From assembly GCF_003001935.1 (NCBI RefSeq), contig NZ_PVNG01000025.1, positions 1 through 64,000 of the forward strand: a stretch of DNA of 64,000 nucleotides. The letters are read 5' to 3'. Shown here in pieces: positions 55,794-62,860 of the stretch. This DNA is from Nonomuraea fuscirosea. GTDB taxonomy: Bacteria > Actinomycetota > Actinomycetes > Streptosporangiales > Streptosporangiaceae. The first letter of the stretch is position 1, and the number at the start of each line of letters is the position of its first letter. Below the pieces are notes generated by a model. The model made no database searches and was not told the origin of the DNA. It was given only the letters and a program-made list of their open reading frames with translations. Position numbers and translations under genes: made by a program.

Positions 55794-56297
55794 TCAGACG
55801 GGCGGCCAGCCCAGGGGGTACGGCGTCGAGTCCGCCGCCGGCTCACCGCCCGCCTCGGTGAAGGCGTTCATCGCCGCGACGAGCTCCCGGCGCTGCTCGG
55901 GCGACATGCGGGCGACGATGGAGCCGATCTCCCGCCGGCGGTGGGCCATCACCTGGTCCACGATGAGCCGCCCCTCCTCGGTCAGCCGCATCAGGCTCTC
56001 GCGCCGGTTGCGCGGATTGACCTCCCGTACGATCAGCCCGGCGGCCATGAGCCGGTCGGCCATCCGCATGGCCGTGGACGAGTTGACCCCCAGCAGGTCC
56101 GCCATGGTGACCAGCTTGGTCTCGCCGTGGGTGGCCAGCACCACCATCATGCGGAACTGCGGCAGGGTGACGCGGTCCTCGACGGCGCTCATCGATCGTG
56201 CGGCGACGGAGACCAGCAGCCGGGAGCCGGTCAGGACCGCCGAAACGACGGCCGAGAGGTCCTCGCCGTGGACCCGGCGCTCATCGTCTTCCTCCAT
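55794..56297 (-). CDS. MarR-family transcriptional regulator, 167 aa
   Basis: The winged helix-turn-helix is LPQFRMMVVLATHGETKLVTMADLLGVNSSTAMRMADRLMAAGLIVREVNPRNRRESLMRLTEEG, a canonical MarR domain with the D-x-R-[SE] wing. N- and C-terminal helices make the dimer interface. The ATG at 56297 is used; a GTG two codons earlier is also possible, and TACAAC 7 bases upstream of the ATG hints at a leaderless transcript. No clear target gene lies next to it; the upstream 243 bases up to 56540 hold nothing I can name. Confidence 0.9.
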   Translation of the reverse strand: MEEDDERRVHGEDLSAVVSAVLTGSRLLVSVAARSMSAVEDRVTLPQFRMMVVLATHGETKLVTMADLLGVNSSTAMRMADRLMAAGLIVREVNPRNRRESLMRLTEEGRLIVDQVMAHRRREIGSIVARMSPEQRRELVAAMNAFTEAGGEPAADSTPYPLGWPPV

Positions 56298-56540
56298 GGC
56301 CACTGTTGTACCGCTCCGTCAGAGTCCCCGGGCCCTCCTTCAGGCCGGAATTGCGGCACATCACCACCCAGCGATGCCCTGAAGTCCCCTTTTACGCGAA
56401 ATTTCACGATTCGGCGGGCGAAGGCCTGATGAGACGCCCAGCCCCACGCCACGGCTCCGCGCGACACCCGGACCTCTCGCCCCCGAACGCCACGGCCGTG
56501 GGCGGACGAGGAGCCCTTCGTTCTCCGCGCCGGCGGCTGG

Positions 56541-57470
56541 TCACCAGGGCGCCGCATGCTCACCCGCGAGGAACTTGCGCGCATTCTCAAGCTGTACCTG
56601 ATTGATGATCTTTATCCGGTTCAGCCGGTCCCGATTCTTCGCGATGATCTTCTGCTGGGCGTCCCGTAAAGCCGCCAGCCGTACACCGTGGTAGTTCGTC
56701 CTGGTGCGGCACGCCACATCGGCCCGCGCCGTTTCGAGCTCCGCCGCGCTGAGGGGAACCCGCGGAAGCTCGTCGTTGGCCGCGGTCACCGCCCATCGCG
56801 GATCTCCAATGGCGGCACTGGTGTCTGGATAGTCGAGGCCCACCGCCTTCATGCAGGCGCTCCACGCGCGTTCCGCCGCCCGGCTGCGGGAATCTCTGAA
56901 AGCGGCTTCGGCGGCGGCGTCGGCGAGTATGAACAGGTCCTGCTCCTCGCGAAGCCTGGCGGGCCGGCCGGCGAGGAGATCCAGCGTTCCTCGGCCGAGG
57001 AACGCTTCCGTCGCGCCGGCGCATCCTCCAGCGGGGAGCGGCCTGCCGCGGAAACTCCGCTTGGTACCGTCCAGGACGGCGGCCTGGTCGTCGGTCACGA
57101 CATAGCCGGTGTATCCGGGGTTCATCCGAGAGGGCGGATTCGCGTAGCCGTGCTTCGCCGCTTGGGCGCCGTCCAGCCAGCCCATGGCGAGGGCGTTCCG
57201 GGGCAGCGGATGGTCCGGATACGGGGTGCGTTCCAGCCGCGCGCCGAACGTGCCCGTACAACCGGCCAGCAGCAGGAACCGGGCCTTGTCGACGAGCTCA
57301 CGTGCGGGCGCAGGCAGATCGAACGCGTCCATGGGGAGCACGAGGTCGGCGACGGCTCGTGGAGTCGGAAGCACGGGAGCCGGCGCCACCCGCCCGCTCG
57401 CGGTGCAACCCGTCACGATGATCATGCAGACCGCGGCCGGCAGGCAGCGTCCGATGTTCCGCTTCACCAC
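56541..57470 (-). CDS. lipoprotein, 309 aa
   Basis: A type II signal peptide (VVKRNIGRCLPAAVCMIIVTGC) ends in the lipobox VTGC, so the mature protein is anchored at its Cys. Residues about 60-300 have a pattern of short motifs with several cysteines (LLAGCTG, GGCAGATEAF, WSACMKAVGLDYPD, DVACRTRTNYHGVR), recalling actinobacterial secreted proteins of unknown role. The GTG start at 57470 has AAAGGGAG upstream, and a second GTG follows. It is the third gene of an ECF sigma operon (59061-56541), 14 bases after the CU044_5270-type gene, and may act in the same envelope response. Confidence 0.82.
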   Translation of the reverse strand: MVKRNIGRCLPAAVCMIIVTGCTASGRVAPAPVLPTPRAVADLVLPMDAFDLPAPARELVDKARFLLLAGCTGTFGARLERTPYPDHPLPRNALAMGWLDGAQAAKHGYANPPSRMNPGYTGYVVTDDQAAVLDGTKRSFRGRPLPAGGCAGATEAFLGRGTLDLLAGRPARLREEQDLFILADAAAEAAFRDSRSRAAERAWSACMKAVGLDYPDTSAAIGDPRWAVTAANDELPRVPLSAAELETARADVACRTRTNYHGVRLAALRDAQQKIIAKNRDRLNRIKIINQVQLENARKFLAGEHAAPW

Positions 57471-57484
57471 AGGAGGACTCCCTT

Positions 57485-58549
57485 TCAGCGGGTGCATCCG
57501 GCGCGGCAGCCGGGTGGCACCACGGGGCGGACATCGGTCCAGTAAGGCCTTTTGATGATGACGGCCAGCCACACGGTCTTCTCGGACAGGCTCGGGTGCG
57601 GAGCCACCTCCTGGACGGCCAGCGCCTCCCCGCTCCGCTTGTCGATGACCAGCTGGATTTGAACCGCATCCCGCGCGGGCGGGAACTGCACGATCAGTCC
57701 CTGACGGCCGAGCACATCGCCCGCCTCGTCGATCACGTCCGCGCCCGGCAGAGCGGCCAGCATCCGGTACCCCGCCGCCCGCGTACCGGGAGTGGCCGGA
57801 GTCTGCGCGACCAGCTTGACACCGGCTCCCACCAGCCATTGGTCCCGGCTCAGCGCGGAGCCGGCGGGGTAGCTCTCCAGCAGCCGGGCCCGCAGTGCGG
57901 CGGCCTCCTGAGGAAGGGCGAGGAGTTCGCCGAGTGTCGGGGTGAGGCCGTCGGCGAGCTTGAGCGCCTGGTCGAGCTCATGGCGGGCGTAGAAGCGTCC
58001 GTTGGGGTCGCAGCCTCGCGCCGGGCAGAGCTTGGGCGAACCCGCCTTCTTCCACGCGCGTTCGGCCGCAGGGCCGTAGGGTGCGGCCGACACCGCTTCG
58101 TACCAGGTGTATCGGTGGCCGTCGCGCCCGATGACCAGCACGTTGTTGCCCCGTTCCTGAACCGGGTAGCCCTTCGCGGCGTCCTTGGTGAGCGAGACTT
58201 CCTGGGTTTCCAGCCGCCAGTAGCCGCCCGTGGCCGGCGGCTGGGCCGCGAGCCGGTCGGCCGCCGCGCCGAGCACCCCCTGGACTGGGGACACCGCCGA
58301 TTCCTCGCCCGGCTTGGGCACGGCGACCACCATGATCGTGATCACCAGGACGACCGCCGCCGCTGCCAGCACCGCCATCAGGCCAGGTCCACCGCGTCTG
58401 ACGCCGCCCGCCTGCCGTACGCGCCGCACCGTGGCCGGATGCGTCTCGCGTACCGCGCCGAAGACGCGGGCCCGCGCGGCGGCCAGCTGCTCGGGCGAGG
58501 CGGCTGGCACGTCCGGCATCACCTCGTCGATGAACTGGAACTCCCTCAT
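57485..58549 (-). CDS. CU044_5270-type membrane-anchored protein, putative anti-sigma or companion, 354 aa
   Basis: A cytoplasmic N-terminal part (residues 1-55, FQFIDEVMPDVPAASPEQLAAARARVFGAV) leads to a single transmembrane helix (about 57-80, LMAVLAAAAVVLVITIMVVAV) and an extracytoplasmic domain of some 270 residues with YWRLETQEVSL, YTWYEAVSAAPYGPAAERAWKKAGSP and AGYRMLAALPG. This matches the CU044_5270 family found next to ECF sigma factors in actinobacteria. The ATG at 58549 overlaps the sigma stop (TGATG). It probably senses something outside the membrane and regulates the sigma factor, in the way of an anti-sigma factor. Confidence 0.85.
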   Translation of the reverse strand: MREFQFIDEVMPDVPAASPEQLAAARARVFGAVRETHPATVRRVRQAGGVRRGGPGLMAVLAAAAVVLVITIMVVAVPKPGEESAVSPVQGVLGAAADRLAAQPPATGGYWRLETQEVSLTKDAAKGYPVQERGNNVLVIGRDGHRYTWYEAVSAAPYGPAAERAWKKAGSPKLCPARGCDPNGRFYARHELDQALKLADGLTPTLGELLALPQEAAALRARLLESYPAGSALSRDQWLVGAGVKLVAQTPATPGTRAAGYRMLAALPGADVIDEAGDVLGRQGLIVQFPPARDAVQIQLVIDKRSGEALAVQEVAPHPSLSEKTVWLAVIIKRPYWTDVRPVVPPGCRAGCTR

Positions 58550-59061
58550 CACACCTCCACCCCCAGAGCGTCGCGCAGCTTGGTCCTGGCCCTGCTCAGC
58601 CGGGACGCGACCGTCCCCTCGGCGACCCCCAGCGCGGCCGCGACCTCGGCGTAGCTCAGCTGCCCGTAGGCCGCGAGCAGCACCGCGTCGCGCTCGCCAG
58701 GTGAGAGGCCCGCCAAGGCCCGGGCGAGCCTGCCGACCGCCACCCCCGCCGCGAGCCGGTCCACCACCCGCTCGTCGTACCCCAGGTCGTCGGGCGGCGG
58801 CCCGGACCTGACCAGCGCGCGGTAGTGGCGCAGCTCCGCCCGCCGGTAGCGGGCGATGAGCTTGGTCGCGATGCCGTACAGCCAGGGGCGCACGGCCCCT
58901 TGTGTGGCGTCGAACGCCTCGCGCCGCTGGAACGCGACGAGGAAGGTCTCCGCCGCGAGATCCTCCGACATGTCCAGGGGGATCCGGCGGGCGATGTAGC
59001 GGCGGATCTCCGCGTAATGGGCATCGAAGACCGCTTCGAACGTGTCAGGGGCAAGCGTCAC
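58549..59061 (-). CDS. ECF-type RNA polymerase sigma factor, 170 aa
   Basis: Region 2 (FEAVFDAHYAEIRRYIARRIPLDMSEDLAAETFLVAFQRREAFD, then RPWLYGIATKLIARYRR) and region 4 (LAGLSPGERDAVLLAAYGQLSYAEVAAALGVAEGTVASRLSRARTKLRDAL) are complete. It fits the ECF groups that are coupled with CU044_5270/anti-sigma proteins. The GTG start at 59061 follows a GGAGC sequence. It is the first gene of a three-gene unit with the membrane protein and the lipoprotein. Confidence 0.92.
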   Translation of the reverse strand: MTLAPDTFEAVFDAHYAEIRRYIARRIPLDMSEDLAAETFLVAFQRREAFDATQGAVRPWLYGIATKLIARYRRAELRHYRALVRSGPPPDDLGYDERVVDRLAAGVAVGRLARALAGLSPGERDAVLLAAYGQLSYAEVAAALGVAEGTVASRLSRARTKLRDALGVEV

Positions 59062-59149
59062 TCAGGGCTCCAGAATCAGGCCGACATCCCTTCTTGCCCG
59101 CTGCCGCCCCACTCTTCCCGACAATTTTTCGAACGGGTCACGTGCACGC

Positions 59150-59284
59150 CGACGTCACCGGATCTTCGGCATCCTGGGCGGCGGCAGCGACGATCCCGGC
59201 GAGTCCATGATGGTCTTCACCATGCCGGCCGTCTTCGCCGAGTTCGAAGCCGGCCTGCCCAAGACAGGGAGCACGAGCAGATGA
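59150..59284 (+). pseudogene. remnant of a serine recombinase (resolvase) catalytic domain
   Basis: The frame ending in TGA at 59282-59284 reads IFGILGGGSDDPGESMMVF and then TMPAVFAEFEAGLPKTGS. It resembles the D-x-P-G-x-M-x-F-x5-[FA]AEFE-x-[GL]L stretch of Tn3-type resolvases and serine integrases, where AEFE leads into the long E helix. No N-terminal SRVST motif or C-terminal DNA-binding domain is attached, so it is a fragment of an old mobile element. The last codon overlaps the ATG at 59281. Confidence 0.4.
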
Positions 59285-59562
59285 GCTTCGGCGCGTTCGC
59301 CCGCAAGGTGCGCGATCCCGCCCTGCCCCACCGGCGGGTGTCCGCGCTGCGCTCGTGCGTACAGCTCTATCGGCCGATCGGCTTCGAGGCGACCCTGAGT
59401 TTCCTGCACGCCGAAGCCGGGCCGTTCCGCACCGACGAGGCCGCACACCACCTTCGCGCATGCGTGCGGACATGTCTGAATACGGACGGTCAGCTACCCC
59501 CTGAGCAGCGCCGGCTGCTGACCGTGGCCCGGCACCTTCAGGTGGCGACGTCGCCTCTGTAG
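59281..59562 (+). CDS. hypothetical protein, 93 aa
   Basis: An unrecognised small soluble protein starting MSFGAFARKVRDPALPHRRVSALRSCVQLYRPIGFEATLSF. It contains two cysteines in the C-terminal half (LRACVRTCLNTD) and a helix-rich pattern. Codon use is like that of the neighbouring genes, which supports coding. The ATG at 59281 overlaps the stop of the recombinase remnant (ATGA), so it may once have been expressed together with it. I cannot tell whether it is a full gene or a second remnant. Confidence 0.5.
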   Translation: MSFGAFARKVRDPALPHRRVSALRSCVQLYRPIGFEATLSFLHAEAGPFRTDEAAHHLRACVRTCLNTDGQLPPEQRRLLTVARHLQVATSPL

Positions 59563-59615
59563 TGCAGCCGGTCGATCACCTGCTCCCGGTGTACCGCCGC
59601 CACGCCTGGAGGGAC

Positions 59616-60017
59616 CTACAGGGGAAGGATCGCCGATATGGCCGTCAGAGCGGCCTGTAAGACGATGATGCCGACGACCGAGCGAAGGATGATCAGCTTC
59701 CAGTAGAGCGCCCGCATCACCCGCTGCGCCCGCACCCGTTCGGGGTCCTCACGCTCACTGAGGACGGGCCCCAGCAGAAACGGCCCCGACCCCGGCCGCC
59801 GCCAGAGCGCCGCCACCAGCAGCAGGACAGCGCCCGCCGCACATGCCTGCGCCACGATGTTCATGACCGTCGACAGCAGCCCATGAGTCGCCATCCCACG
59901 AGCGATCACCAACAAGGCAGCGGTTGCGGCGAGGAGAACGCAGGCGGCGGTGTCCGCGTACAGGATTCTGCGACGACTGCGAGCGGTGTCCGAGGGAGAG
60001 GGGACCGGCTCTGTCAT
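59616..60017 (-). CDS. small membrane protein, 133 aa
   Basis: Three hydrophobic segments can be seen (about 19-40, 48-70 and 106-130), with a hydrophilic loop containing SEREDPERVRAQRVMRALYWKL between the second and third. The N terminus is cytoplasmic and Arg-rich. No family is recognised. The ATG at 60017 has no ribosome site; TACGGT six bases before it suggests a leaderless transcript. It lies alone between the small protein gene at 59281 and the convergent Acg-type gene. Confidence 0.65.
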   Translation of the reverse strand: MTEPVPSPSDTARSRRRILYADTAACVLLAATAALLVIARGMATHGLLSTVMNIVAQACAAGAVLLLVAALWRRPGSGPFLLGPVLSEREDPERVRAQRVMRALYWKLIILRSVVGIIVLQAALTAISAILPL

Positions 60018-60067
60018 CTGGCGACCGTAGCGGAGAACCGACCCTGAGTGACAGAGATCCGCCCGCG

Positions 60068-61057
60068 TCAGCCCGTCACGTCTGCCAAGGACCGGCGGAC
60101 CGCGGCCGTGTCGTCGTCGAAGGTGACGCCCAACCGCATGATCATCTGCGGATACCTGCCCGAGCAGACCTCGACCCTCAGGAACTCCCGCAGCAGCTCC
60201 ATCTCCAGCACCTGCGTGTGAAAGGCCGCGCTGACCCCGTACGCCGCCGCGTGCAGCAGGACGTGCTGCAGCGCCTCCCCCGCGCTGATCCAGTCCTCCC
60301 GCCCGTCACCGGCCGTGGTGAGCAGCGCCACCACCCCGAGCCCCGGCTCGGCGCCGCCCTCGCCGCCCCAGTCGTGGCGCCAGGCGTAGTCGCGTTGCGG
60401 GAAGTCGGGGTCGGTGCGCACCGCGTGCCGGGGGTAGCCCGTGGCGGGCACCCCGTCGTCGCGGCTGCTGCCGGGCGGGCGGGCCCACCGGATCACTTCC
60501 AGGTTGAAGCGCCGATCCTGGCTCTGCACCCCCTGCGCGGCCCGGGTGAGCGAGGCCAGCACGTCCACCGCCGCCGGTGCGCGTACCGGCGTCAGCTCGG
60601 CGCCCTCGGCCGCGGCCGCCCTGACCAGCCGGTCGATCAGCCGATCGGGGACGGGCACCTCGGCGAAGCCGGCGCGGTGGGTGCGCCGCCGCTCGATCTG
60701 CTCCCCGAGCAGCCGTACCGTCTCGTCGGGGCTCGTCTCCGCGCCCGGCCTGAGCGTCGCGAGCAGCGACGGCCGGTCCGGGTCGGGCAGGACGCGGACG
60801 ACGGGCTCGTAGCCGTGGCAACGCAGCGCCGTCCGCAGGGTGAACAGGGCCGCGCCGCAGCTGATCGACAGCTCTCGGCCGGAGGCGTCTCCCACGCGCA
60901 GCTTCCTGTCGGTGTCGGCCTTGAGGCTGATCTCCTCGCCGGACACCGAGAACGTCCACGGCTGGGTGTTGTGCACGGACGGCGCCCAGCGCGCGGCCTC
61001 GACCGCGGCCTCCATGGCGGATTCCAGCGTGTGCTGCCTCGCCGAACGGATGCTCAT
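60068..61057 (-). CDS. Acg-type nitroreductase-fold flavoprotein, 329 aa
   Basis: The chain has the Acg signature: MEAAVEAARWAPSVHNTQPWTFSV near the N terminus (nitroreductase FMN-binding segment), GDASGRELSISCGAALFTLRTALRCHGYEP, and the C-terminal half SAGEALQHVLLHAAAYGVSAAFHTQVLE. Members of this family (mycobacterial Acg, Rv2032) are double-domain, single-chain FMN proteins induced by the DosR regulator under hypoxia or nitric oxide; several may sequester flavin rather than reduce substrate. The ATG at 61057 has AGGGGG upstream. A DosR-type box is at 61162-61175, between this gene and a divergent PPOX-type gene. Confidence 0.9.
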   Translation of the reverse strand: MSIRSARQHTLESAMEAAVEAARWAPSVHNTQPWTFSVSGEEISLKADTDRKLRVGDASGRELSISCGAALFTLRTALRCHGYEPVVRVLPDPDRPSLLATLRPGAETSPDETVRLLGEQIERRRTHRAGFAEVPVPDRLIDRLVRAAAAEGAELTPVRAPAAVDVLASLTRAAQGVQSQDRRFNLEVIRWARPPGSSRDDGVPATGYPRHAVRTDPDFPQRDYAWRHDWGGEGGAEPGLGVVALLTTAGDGREDWISAGEALQHVLLHAAAYGVSAAFHTQVLEMELLREFLRVEVCSGRYPQMIMRLGVTFDDDTAAVRRSLADVTG

Positions 61058-61161
61058 GACCGTTCCCCCTCCATCGAACGATGTGCCCAGCACACCACGA
61101 CGACGAACCTCCTGGTCAGGGGCTTAGGTCAATACCTTCGCGGACGTCTCGCCGGGAAGAA

Positions 61162-61175
61162 AGGACTTTCGTCCC
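61162..61175. promoter_or_regulatory. DosR/DevR-type operator
   Basis: AGGACTTTCGTCCC matches the DosR/DevR consensus GGGACTTTNGTCCC at 13 of 14 positions and forms a near-perfect dyad (GGAC and GTCC). It lies 36 bases before the start of the PPOX-type gene at 61212 and 104 bases before the Acg-type start at 61057, so it could control both. The consensus comes from mycobacteria; occurrence next to an Acg homologue is strong contextual support. Confidence 0.7.
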
Positions 61176-61211
61176 TGTACGCGGACGCCCGGCGGTCGGC
61201 AGGCTGCTGGA

Positions 61212-61691
61212 GTGACGTACCACCACGACCAGCCGCCGGACGCCGATGACACGCGACGGCTCCAGGAACTGCCCCCGGCCGAGGCACTGCGGCTGCTGGC
61301 CGGCGTGCCGTTCGGGCGGATCGTCTTCACCCGCCAGGCGCTGCCCGCGATCAGGCCGGTGAACCACGTCGTCGTGGACGGGCACATCGTGATCCGCTCC
61401 GATCCCGGCACGATCCTCGGCGTCCAGGTGGCGCGGGCGGAGACCGTGGTGGCGTACGAGGCGGACGAACTGGACGGGCACGAGCGCCTGGGCTGGAGCG
61501 TGATCGTCACCGGGGTCGCGCGGGCGGTGACCGATCCCGGGGAGGCGGCCCGGCTGAAGGCGCTGCTGCGGCCGTGGGTGGCGGGCGGGATGGAGCAGGT
61601 GATCCGGATCCGTCCGGAGATCACCACCGGATTCCGGCTGCTCCCCGCGGCGGGCGCACCTGAACGTACGGAGGCCGATCTGCGCGGATAG
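61212..61691 (+). CDS. pyridoxamine 5'-phosphate oxidase-like (PPOX) flavin/F420-binding protein, 159 aa
   Basis: A split-barrel protein: LLAGVPFGRIVFTRQALPAIRPVNHVVVDGHIVIRSDPGTIL, then VVAYEADELDGHERLGWSVIVTGVARAV. The RPVNHV-x-D pattern is typical of small actinobacterial flavin or F420-binding PPOX-type proteins, several of which belong to the DosR regulon. The GTG at 61212 has CTGGAG only five bases ahead. It diverges from the Acg-type gene with the DosR-type box between them, and ends 12 bases from the converging gene at 61704. Confidence 0.88.
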   Translation: MTYHHDQPPDADDTRRLQELPPAEALRLLAGVPFGRIVFTRQALPAIRPVNHVVVDGHIVIRSDPGTILGVQVARAETVVAYEADELDGHERLGWSVIVTGVARAVTDPGEAARLKALLRPWVAGGMEQVIRIRPEITTGFRLLPAAGAPERTEADLRG

Positions 61692-61703
61692 CCGGAACGC
61701 GGG

Positions 61704-62162
61704 TCAGAACCTGATCCAGGCGGTCGACACGCTCAGCCCCGTGACGGTGCGGCACTGCAGGCGGAACGGTTCCGGCGGCTTCTCGTTCAGGACGAACACC
61801 CCCATCTCATCCACCGCCGCCACGTGTGAGTACCCCGACTCGCTCAGCACCTGGATCCGCCCCGCCTGGGGCGGCACGAGCTGGCCGATCAGCGTGCGTT
61901 CGGTGATCTCCAGTTCGATGCTCAGCTCGGCGGCCACGAACGTCAGCGCCCGCAGCGCGGCGGAGTCGGCGCGCAGCAGCGCCGCTTCCTCGTCCTGCCG
62001 CAGGCCGGAGTCGTAGGCCAGCTCGGCGAGTTCGGCGTCGATGTTGTGCCAGGCGAAAGCGGTCTTCCCGGCCTCGACGAAGTCGCGTGGGACGGCGTCT
62101 GCGGCCGTCAGGGCCACGATGAGGCGAGCGAGAAGTTCCTCGTCGTCCCACACCTCAGACAT
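61704..62162 (-). CDS. small protein coupled to ECF sigma factor and subtilase, 152 aa
   Basis: I do not recognise a named domain. The N-terminal half is helical and acidic (VWDDEELLARLIVALTAADAVPRDFVEAGKTAFAWHNIDAELAELAYDS); the C-terminal half is beta-rich with ITERTLIGQLVPPQAGRIQV and a final CRTVTGLSVSTAWIRF. The start (ATG 62162) overlaps the sigma factor stop by eight bases, so it is translated with it. Homologues are frequent next to ECF sigma, CHAT-caspase and S8-protease genes in actinobacteria (recollection, not checked). It may be the sigma factor's partner or a target-recognition protein. Confidence 0.7.
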   Translation of the reverse strand: MSEVWDDEELLARLIVALTAADAVPRDFVEAGKTAFAWHNIDAELAELAYDSGLRQDEEAALLRADSAALRALTFVAAELSIELEITERTLIGQLVPPQAGRIQVLSESGYSHVAAVDEMGVFVLNEKPPEPFRLQCRTVTGLSVSTAWIRF

Positions 62163-62751
62163 GATGTTCACCTTCTCTCGATTCCAGGTCCGCCCGCATG
62201 AGGGCGACCAGGGCGGCGTCCGCCCGCAGCCGCGCCAGGCAGCGGGCTCTCGTGGGGCCGACGCTGCCCATGGCCATCCCCAGGCGGCGGCAGATCTCGT
62301 GGTACGGCATCTCTTTCATGAGCAGGCCGAGCAGCCGCCGGCAGTCGGGTGACAGCCGGGCGAAGGCGGCGCGCAGCACGGCGTCGCGTTCGGCGTCCTC
62401 CACGACCTGCTCGATCGTGGTGGTGCGGTCGTCCATGGTCATGGCCACGTCGAGCAGCTGCTCGGAGTGGTCCTGCTTGCGTCTCGCGCGGCGTACGCGC
62501 AGGCATTCGTGTTTCGTGGTGGTCGCCAGCCAGGCGCCGATCTTGTCGGGGTCGCGCAGGCGGCCGAGGTGCTCCACCGCGCGCATCCACACGTACTGGG
62601 CCACGTCGTCGATGTCGCGGCGGTCGAGCCCCTGGTCCCGGCAGATCGACCACAACATCGGGGCGTACCGCTCGACGAGCACGTCCCACGCACCCTGGTC
62701 ACCCGCGCGTGCGCGGACGACCAGGGCCCCGACGACGGACCTCTGCGGCAT
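62155..62751 (-). CDS. RNA polymerase sigma factor, ECF type, 198 aa
   Basis: Region 2 (WDVLVERYAPMLWSICRDQGLDRRDIDDVAQYVWMRAVEHLGRLRDPDKIGAWLATTTKHECLRVRR) and region 4 (FARLSPDCRRLLGLLMKEMPYHEICRRLGMAMGSVGPTRARCLARLR) are complete. The GSVGPTRARCLARLRA end of region 4 is typical of a group of actinobacterial ECF sigma factors encoded beside CHAT/S8 proteins. The ATG at 62751 has GGAGG upstream. It lies between the subtilase and the small protein gene. Confidence 0.9.
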   Translation of the reverse strand: MPQRSVVGALVVRARAGDQGAWDVLVERYAPMLWSICRDQGLDRRDIDDVAQYVWMRAVEHLGRLRDPDKIGAWLATTTKHECLRVRRARRKQDHSEQLLDVAMTMDDRTTTIEQVVEDAERDAVLRAAFARLSPDCRRLLGLLMKEMPYHEICRRLGMAMGSVGPTRARCLARLRADAALVALMRADLESREGEHHV

Positions 62752-62779
62752 GACCAAGCCTCCTCCGGCGGTCCTCGCC

Positions 62780-62860
62780 CCGGTCAGCTCCTGCGCCGAA
62801 GCACCGGTCAGCTCCTGCCGGCGCACCGGTCAGTTCCTGCCGACGCACCGTTCAGTTCCT
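62780..62860. repeat. 22-24-bp tandem repeat, three full copies and a partial one, at the 3' end of the protease gene
   Basis: Units beginning CCGGTCAG[CT]TCCTGC are found at 62780-62803, 62804-62825 and 62826-62847, with a diverged copy (CCGTTCAGTTCCT) from 62848. The last contains the genuine stop of the protease gene (minus strand 62854-62852); the others repeat the same codons and stop downstream of it. Confidence 0.75.
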
